From: Catellatospora citrea | Lineage (GTDB): Bacteria > Actinomycetota > Actinomycetes > Mycobacteriales > Micromonosporaceae | Length of the DNA stretch: 64,000 bases | Direction of reading: 5' to 3' | NCBI RefSeq assembly: GCF_003610235.1 | Contig: NZ_RAPR01000001.1 | Coordinates: forward strand, 744,001 to 808,000 | Shown: positions 60,009-64,000 of the stretch, piece after piece | Position numbering within the stretch: the first letter of the stretch is position 1 | Layout: each line of letters begins with the position of its first letter | Translations under genes and position numbers: made by a program | Notes under the pieces: generated by a model | Databases searched by the model: none | Told to the model about the DNA's origin: nothing | The model's input: the letters and a program-made list of their open reading frames with translations, nothing else

Positions 60009-62789
60009 TCATACCGGCTCCGACGGTTCGGCCACCGGCAGCGCCGCGTGCAGATACCGGCGTGAGCTCACGCCGAGCTTGGTGAACACGTTGCCCAGGT
60101 GCCATTCGACCGTACGCGGGCTGATGAACAGCTGGGCGGCGATCTCCGGATTGGTGTGGCCGTCCCTGGCGAGCCTGGCGATCTGCGCTTCCTGGCCGGT
60201 CAGCTCGCCGAGCGGGCTGACGTTGCGCTTGCGCACCGTCTCCCCCGTCGCGATCAGCTCGCGCCGGGCGCGCTCGGCGAACCCGTCGGCTCCGGCCCGG
60301 GTGAACGCGTCGTGGGCGGCGCCCAGCTGCACCCGGCTCTCCTGGCGGCGGTTCTGGCGGCGCAGCCACTCGCCGTAGACGAGGTGTGCGCGGGCCAGCT
60401 GAACCGTGATCCGGCAGCGCTCCAGCTGCTCGACGGCTTCGCGGTAGTGCGTCTCCGCGGCCGGGCCGTCGGCCAGCAGCCCGCGTGAGCGGGCCTCCAT
60501 GCCCCGCGCCCAGGCGGTCGCGCTGGCCCTGGTGCTCGGCACGAGCCGGTCGAGTGCGGCCACTGCGGTGCCGCGGTCGTCGTTGCGGGTGGCCGCCTCG
60601 ATCAGTTCGACCAGCGCCCAGCCGAAGAACCCCAGGTCCTCATGGGCGCAAGCCTGGGCGGCGGCGGCCTGCGCCGCATCGTAGCGGCCGAGACCGTTGT
60701 GCAGCAGCGCGGCCGCGTACTCGGCCAGTGCCAGCGCGCGTCCTTCGCCCTGAGCGCTCGCCTGCCTGATGCCGGCTTCGATGGCGTCCAGCGCCTGGGG
60801 CTGTTGTGCCCGCCAGGCGGACAGCAGCAGCGAGCCATACGTCAGCGGCGTGCTGCCGACCGCCTCGGAGATCGCGATCGACTCGTCGATCAACGCCGAC
60901 GCGGTGTCGAAGTCGCCGGTATGCAGGCAATAGTTCGCCTGGTAGCTCAGTGCGAGCGGGAGGACGGACAGCGTCCCGGCCTTGCGGGCGATGTCGGCGC
61001 CGCTGGTGGTCAGCTCGTGCCACGCGTCGTCGTCCCATACTTCCGGGGCCAGCGGCTCGGGCGTCACCGGGCAGGCCAGCCACAGCCAGCCGACGGTCGC
61101 CGTCGCCTCGGACTCCTGCTCGCGGCACAGGGTGCGCACCGCGTCCTGCAAGGCGGCGACTTCGCCGCCGTAGCCGTCGACGATCCGGCCGGTGACGCTG
61201 TCCAGCAGCACGTCGACCGTCCGGGGTGGCTCCGACGCGGGCGGTCCGGCGCGGACCGCCCGCGCGACGTCGAGTTCGCCGGGGCCGAGCCGGCCCGCGA
61301 GGATCGCCGCCCCGACGGCCTCCAGCAGCGTGTCCCGGGCGAGCGCGGCATCCAGTGGCGCCATCCGGGCCGCGGCGTCGAGCAGCAGCCGCGGCGCGTC
61401 ACCGCTGCGCACCTGGGTGCACACCAGTCTGGCGCGCAGCCGCTCGAGCCTGGCCCGCTGCAGATCGTCCATCGGGCCGGCCTCCGCGACTGCCAGCAGG
61501 TTGTGGGTGTGGTCCACGGCGCCTACCTCGAACGCGGCCTCAGCCGCGGCCAGTGCGCGGGGGACGCGGCGAGCGGGGTCGGGGGTCAGGTCGGTGGCCC
61601 AGCGCAGGAAGGTGGCGGTCGCGGCGGTTCCTCCCCTGCTGTGTGCCCGTACGGCGGAGTGCTCCAGGTCGGCGGCGATCCGCTCGTCCGGTTGGGTCGC
61701 GGCGCGGGCACGGTGCCAGGCCCGGCGGTCGGGGTCGAGCTCGGGGTCGGTGGCCTCGGCCAGGGCCAGATGCGCGGCGCGCCGCTGCGCCATGGTCGCG
61801 CCCCGGTAGACGGCCGTACGGACGACCTGTTGACGGAACCGCACCCGGGCACCGATCTCGATCAGCCCGGCCGCCTCCGCGGGCGCCGCGGCGGCCGCGG
61901 GAATGTCCTGGGCTTCGGCTGCGCGCCAGAGCAGACCCGCATCGCCCGTCGGATCGGTCGCGGCGATCAGCAGCAGCTGTCGGGTGTCCTGCGGCAGTGA
62001 CTGCACCTGCTGCAGGTAGGCGCCCTCGAGGCGGCTCGTCGCGGAACGCCCCTCGGGGTGCCAGAATCCGCCTGCCGGCTCCGCCGGTGCGAGCGAGCGC
62101 GGCACCTGAAGCAGGGCGAGCGGGTTGCCGTGCGCCTCCGCGACGAGCCGGTCGCGCACCTGCGGGTCGAGTGGCACCCGCAAGACGGAGGCCAGCAGCG
62201 TACGTGCGTCGGTGTCGCTGATGCCCGACACCGTCAACTCGGCAAGGCCGGGCAGCACGGGCGGTTCGGCCGGCTCGCGTACGGCGAAGATCAGCGCGAC
62301 CGGTTCGGCCTGCAGTCGCCGGGCCACGAACGCGAGCGTCTGCAGGGAGGCGTGGTCGATCCATTGGGCGTCGTCGACCAGGCAGGCCAGCGGCTCGTCC
62401 ACCGCGCCCAGCAGGCTCAGCGCCGCCAGCCCGACGGTGAAGCGGTCCGGCGGCGGGCCGCTCTGCGCGCCGAACGCGACGGACAACGCCTCACGCTGTG
62501 GTGCGGGCAGTTGTGGCAGCCGGTCGAGCATCGAGGCGAAGAGCTGGTGGAGGCTGGCGTAGGGCAGTTCCATCTCGGATTCGACACCGGCGACCGTGGC
62601 GACGGCGAACCCGGCCGCGTGGGCGGCGAGGTGGTCCAACAGCGCCGTCTTGCCGATCCCTGCCTCGCCGCGCAGGACGAGGACCGCGCTGGTGCCCGCC
62701 CGCGCGTCGGCCAGCACACGTTCCAGTGCCGCCGACTCACGGCGGCGTCCGATCAGCCCGACGGGTGTTTCCGTTGCGGATGCGCTCAT
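60009..62789 (-). CDS. LAL-type LuxR-family transcriptional regulator
   Basis: A 926-residue regulator. Residues 14-180 hold a STAND-type ATPase (Walker A GEAGIGKTALLD at 41-52, Walker B ACLVDDAQWID). A long helical TPR-like middle follows (about 330-840). The C-terminal LuxR helix-turn-helix is LTGQEAQIARLARDG...NPEIAAQLFISPRTVEWHL. LAL regulators are pathway activators, many in secondary metabolism. It precedes the glycosyltransferase operon by 228 nt on the same strand; that gap shows no recognisable element. Upstream of its ATG at 62789 is a GGTT-n7-AACC repeat. Confidence 0.92.
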   Translation of the reverse strand: MSASATETPVGLIGRRRESAALERVLADARAGTSAVLVLRGEAGIGKTALLDHLAAHAAGFAVATVAGVESEMELPYASLHQLFASMLDRLPQLPAPQREALSVAFGAQSGPPPDRFTVGLAALSLLGAVDEPLACLVDDAQWIDHASLQTLAFVARRLQAEPVALIFAVREPAEPPVLPGLAELTVSGISDTDARTLLASVLRVPLDPQVRDRLVAEAHGNPLALLQVPRSLAPAEPAGGFWHPEGRSATSRLEGAYLQQVQSLPQDTRQLLLIAATDPTGDAGLLWRAAEAQDIPAAAAAPAEAAGLIEIGARVRFRQQVVRTAVYRGATMAQRRAAHLALAEATDPELDPDRRAWHRARAATQPDERIAADLEHSAVRAHSRGGTAATATFLRWATDLTPDPARRVPRALAAAEAAFEVGAVDHTHNLLAVAEAGPMDDLQRARLERLRARLVCTQVRSGDAPRLLLDAAARMAPLDAALARDTLLEAVGAAILAGRLGPGELDVARAVRAGPPASEPPRTVDVLLDSVTGRIVDGYGGEVAALQDAVRTLCREQESEATATVGWLWLACPVTPEPLAPEVWDDDAWHELTTSGADIARKAGTLSVLPLALSYQANYCLHTGDFDTASALIDESIAISEAVGSTPLTYGSLLLSAWRAQQPQALDAIEAGIRQASAQGEGRALALAEYAAALLHNGLGRYDAAQAAAAQACAHEDLGFFGWALVELIEAATRNDDRGTAVAALDRLVPSTRASATAWARGMEARSRGLLADGPAAETHYREAVEQLERCRITVQLARAHLVYGEWLRRQNRRQESRVQLGAAHDAFTRAGADGFAERARRELIATGETVRKRNVSPLGELTGQEAQIARLARDGHTNPEIAAQLFISPRTVEWHLGNVFTKLGVSSRRYLHAALPVAEPSEPV

Positions 62790-62886
62790 CGATGGTTCAT
62801 TTCTAACCGTTGGTGCGCAAAACGGGAATTAAGGTCATCCTACTCAGTGCGCGGAGTGTCGATCAGCACGGCAGCGAACACGCCCG

Positions 62887-62906
62887 CTAAGGGGGCCCTC
62901 CCTAAA
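62887..62906. repeat. GC-rich palindromic element, AGGGGG-CC-CTCCCT
   Basis: CTAAGGGGGCCCTCCCTAAA forms an inverted repeat with one G-T pair. The motif of AGG/GGGCCC/CCT arms resembles dispersed palindromes I recall from Micromonospora relatives. It lies about 100 nt upstream of the LAL start, in the divergent space. Confidence 0.4.
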
Positions 62907-63021
62907 TCGTGCAAATGCGTTGATTTTGGCCTTAATAAGCATGAACGTCACGATTTCGGGGCTGCTTGGTTGGCCCCGTGCCCCCCGGGGGCGAGCTCCC
63001 AGGGGACGCGACCCCGGGGGT

Positions 63022-63104
63022 TCCCTGGGGCGACCAGGGACCGCATCGACGACCGTGGACCAGTCGGCGCCATCGGCCGACTTTCCCTGATGCGCCTGCC
63101 ACGG
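63022..63104 (+). ncRNA. Candidate structured 5' leader of the GGDEF/EAL gene
   Basis: CCAGGGA (63034-63040) can pair either with TCCCTGG (63022-63028) or, over six bases, with TCCCTG (63084-63089). GTCGGC/GCCGAC (63063-63068/63076-63081) and CCGTGG/CCACGG (63053-63058/63099-63104) add nested stems. Mutually exclusive pairings just upstream of the ribosome-binding site are switch-like. It is not convincingly a known c-di-GMP riboswitch. The remaining divergent space (62790-63021) holds only the palindrome at 62887 and a few GC hairpins. Confidence 0.3.
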
Positions 63105-63128
63105 CGCAAACCCGGAGGACCGGACAAG

Positions 63129-64000
63129 TTGAGTGTTCCAGAGATCGACATCGACCACGGCCCACGTGACACCGCCGTCCGCAGCGACGCCGTCGCAGGC
63201 ACCCACGTCGTCGGGCACCCCGGCGACGACCTCCACACAACCCCGGTGCCGTCGCTGCCGAACCCGCATCCATCCCGCCGGCACACCATGTACGACCCGT
63301 TGACCGGGCTGCCCAACCGCGCCATGCTCAGAAACGCCCTGCTCGCAGCCCTGTCCCCCGCCGCGACGCAGCGCCCCGTCGGGCTCTGCCACCTGGACGT
63401 CGACGGGTTCACCGCGATCAACCACACCCTCGGACACGACGTCGGCGACCAGCTGCTCCAGACGATCGCCCGGCGCCTGTCCGCCGTGCTCGGCGAAGGC
63501 TGCCTGCTCGCCCGCACCGGCAGCGACGAATTCACCGTCCTGGTGACCTCCTGTTCTCACGTCACCGACGTCACGAACATCGCGGACACCATCCTGCAGG
63601 CGATCCGCCTGCCCATGGACATCGGCGGCCGGCGGCTGCAGGTGACCGCCGGCGTCGGCGTCGTCGCCCACACCCCGCAGCTCGGGTCCGCCCACGAGCT
63701 GATGAGCGCCGCCGAATCCGCACTGTCGCAGGCGAAGTCCGCCGGCCGCGACCGGTACCGCCGGTTCGACCCGGACCTGCACGCCCGGCAGCTCGCCCGG
63801 CACGAGATCGCCCGGGCGCTGCCGCAGGCGCTGGAACGCGGCGAGCTGTTCGTGGAGTACCAGCCGATGGTGCGGGCCGACGACGGCGAGCTGCACGGCG
63901 TCGAGGCACTGGCCCGATGGCGACATCCGCAGCAGGGCTTGCTCGGCCCGGCGCAGTTCATCCCGGTGGCCGAGGAACACGGGATGATCGACAAGGTAGG
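63129..64000 (+). CDS. GGDEF/EAL domain protein (3' end outside window)
   Basis: Opens at TTG 63129 behind GGAGG (63114-63118) and stays open to the right edge (290 codons); an in-frame ATG at 63090 is possible. After about 53 residues a GGDEF domain begins (YDPLTGLPNRAML), with VDGFTAINHTLGHDVGDQLL. The active-site motif is Gly-Ser-Asp-Glu-Phe (131-135) instead of GGDEF, so cyclase activity may be reduced or lost. An EAL domain follows (ELFVEYQPMV, GVEALARWRHP) and is cut by the edge. It should make or, more likely, degrade c-di-GMP, or sense it. Confidence 0.88.
   Translation, partial: MSVPEIDIDHGPRDTAVRSDAVAGTHVVGHPGDDLHTTPVPSLPNPHPSRRHTMYDPLTGLPNRAMLRNALLAALSPAATQRPVGLCHLDVDGFTAINHTLGHDVGDQLLQTIARRLSAVLGEGCLLARTGSDEFTVLVTSCSHVTDVTNIADTILQAIRLPMDIGGRRLQVTAGVGVVAHTPQLGSAHELMSAAESALSQAKSAGRDRYRRFDPDLHARQLARHEIARALPQALERGELFVEYQPMVRADDGELHGVEALARWRHPQQGLLGPAQFIPVAEEHGMIDKV

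Overview
The window is uniformly very GC-rich, with dense actinobacterial-style coding on both strands and many GTG/TTG starts and stop/start overlaps (ATGA, GTGA, TGATG). RbpA (an actinobacterial RNA polymerase partner), a MacS-type sensor kinase, a LAL-type LuxR regulator, a PASTA-less Ser/Thr kinase and a GC-rich palindrome of a type I associate with Micromonospora relatives together suggest a soil actinomycete, probably Micromonosporaceae. That placement is inference. I found no tRNA, rRNA, CRISPR array, IS element or phage gene. About 53 genes are called, two of them cut by the window edges (a molybdenum hydroxylase large subunit on the left, a GGDEF/EAL protein on the right).

Layout. 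1-2204 (minus): molybdenum hydroxylase pair (TAT-exported large subunit, 2Fe-2S small subunit). 2330-9517: accessory genes, including an AlkZ-like winged-helix DNA glycosylase coupled to a six-helix half MFS protein, a VOC/flavin-protein operon divergent from a CGNR zinc-finger regulator with paired operators, a membrane-anchored PemK/MazF-like protein, and rbpA. 9754-15942 (plus): a SUKH/leucine-rich protein, a two-component system, then a KASIII fused to a diiron heme-oxygenase-like domain (HDO) with a coupled gene of unknown function. 17151-23808 (minus): a five-gene carbohydrate operon made of an aldehyde dehydrogenase, a CUT2 (Rbs-type) ABC importer and a secreted discoidin-domain protein, behind a sigma-70-like promoter with a perfect palindrome in its spacer. 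24033-30428: HEAT protein, SDR divergent from a P450, Nudix, GNAT, methyltransferase, strictosidine-synthase-like protein. 30425-35167: a 1,580-residue HEAT-like protein. 35330-47588: Kup, a secreted beta-helix protein with LacI-type operators, a GlxA/AraC regulator divergent from a reductase, an ABC exporter, a serine hydrolase and YibE/F. 47743-57053: LtrA, a SNF2 ATPase with an HhH-like N-terminus, a phosphoesterase/lipid kinase pair, a CAP lipoprotein, a TAP-type hydrolase and a Ser/Thr kinase with duplicated FN3 domains. 57126-62789 (minus): LAL regulator, macrolide-type glycosyltransferase, a membrane protein and a membrane-anchored hydrolase. 63129-end: GGDEF/EAL.

Cross-cutting observations. 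At least nine genes have a -10-like hexamer 6 to 8 nt before the start codon and no Shine-Dalgarno, the pattern of leaderless mRNAs. Two such promoters instead precede 13-14 codon mini-ORFs whose stop overlaps the next gene's ATG. Several convergent gene pairs are closed by long bidirectional hairpins. The strongest candidate for an undescribed system is the KASIII-HDO fusion cassette at 13223-15942, with its upstream two-component system. Second are the AlkZ-like/half-MFS pair and the membrane-tethered MazF-like protein.
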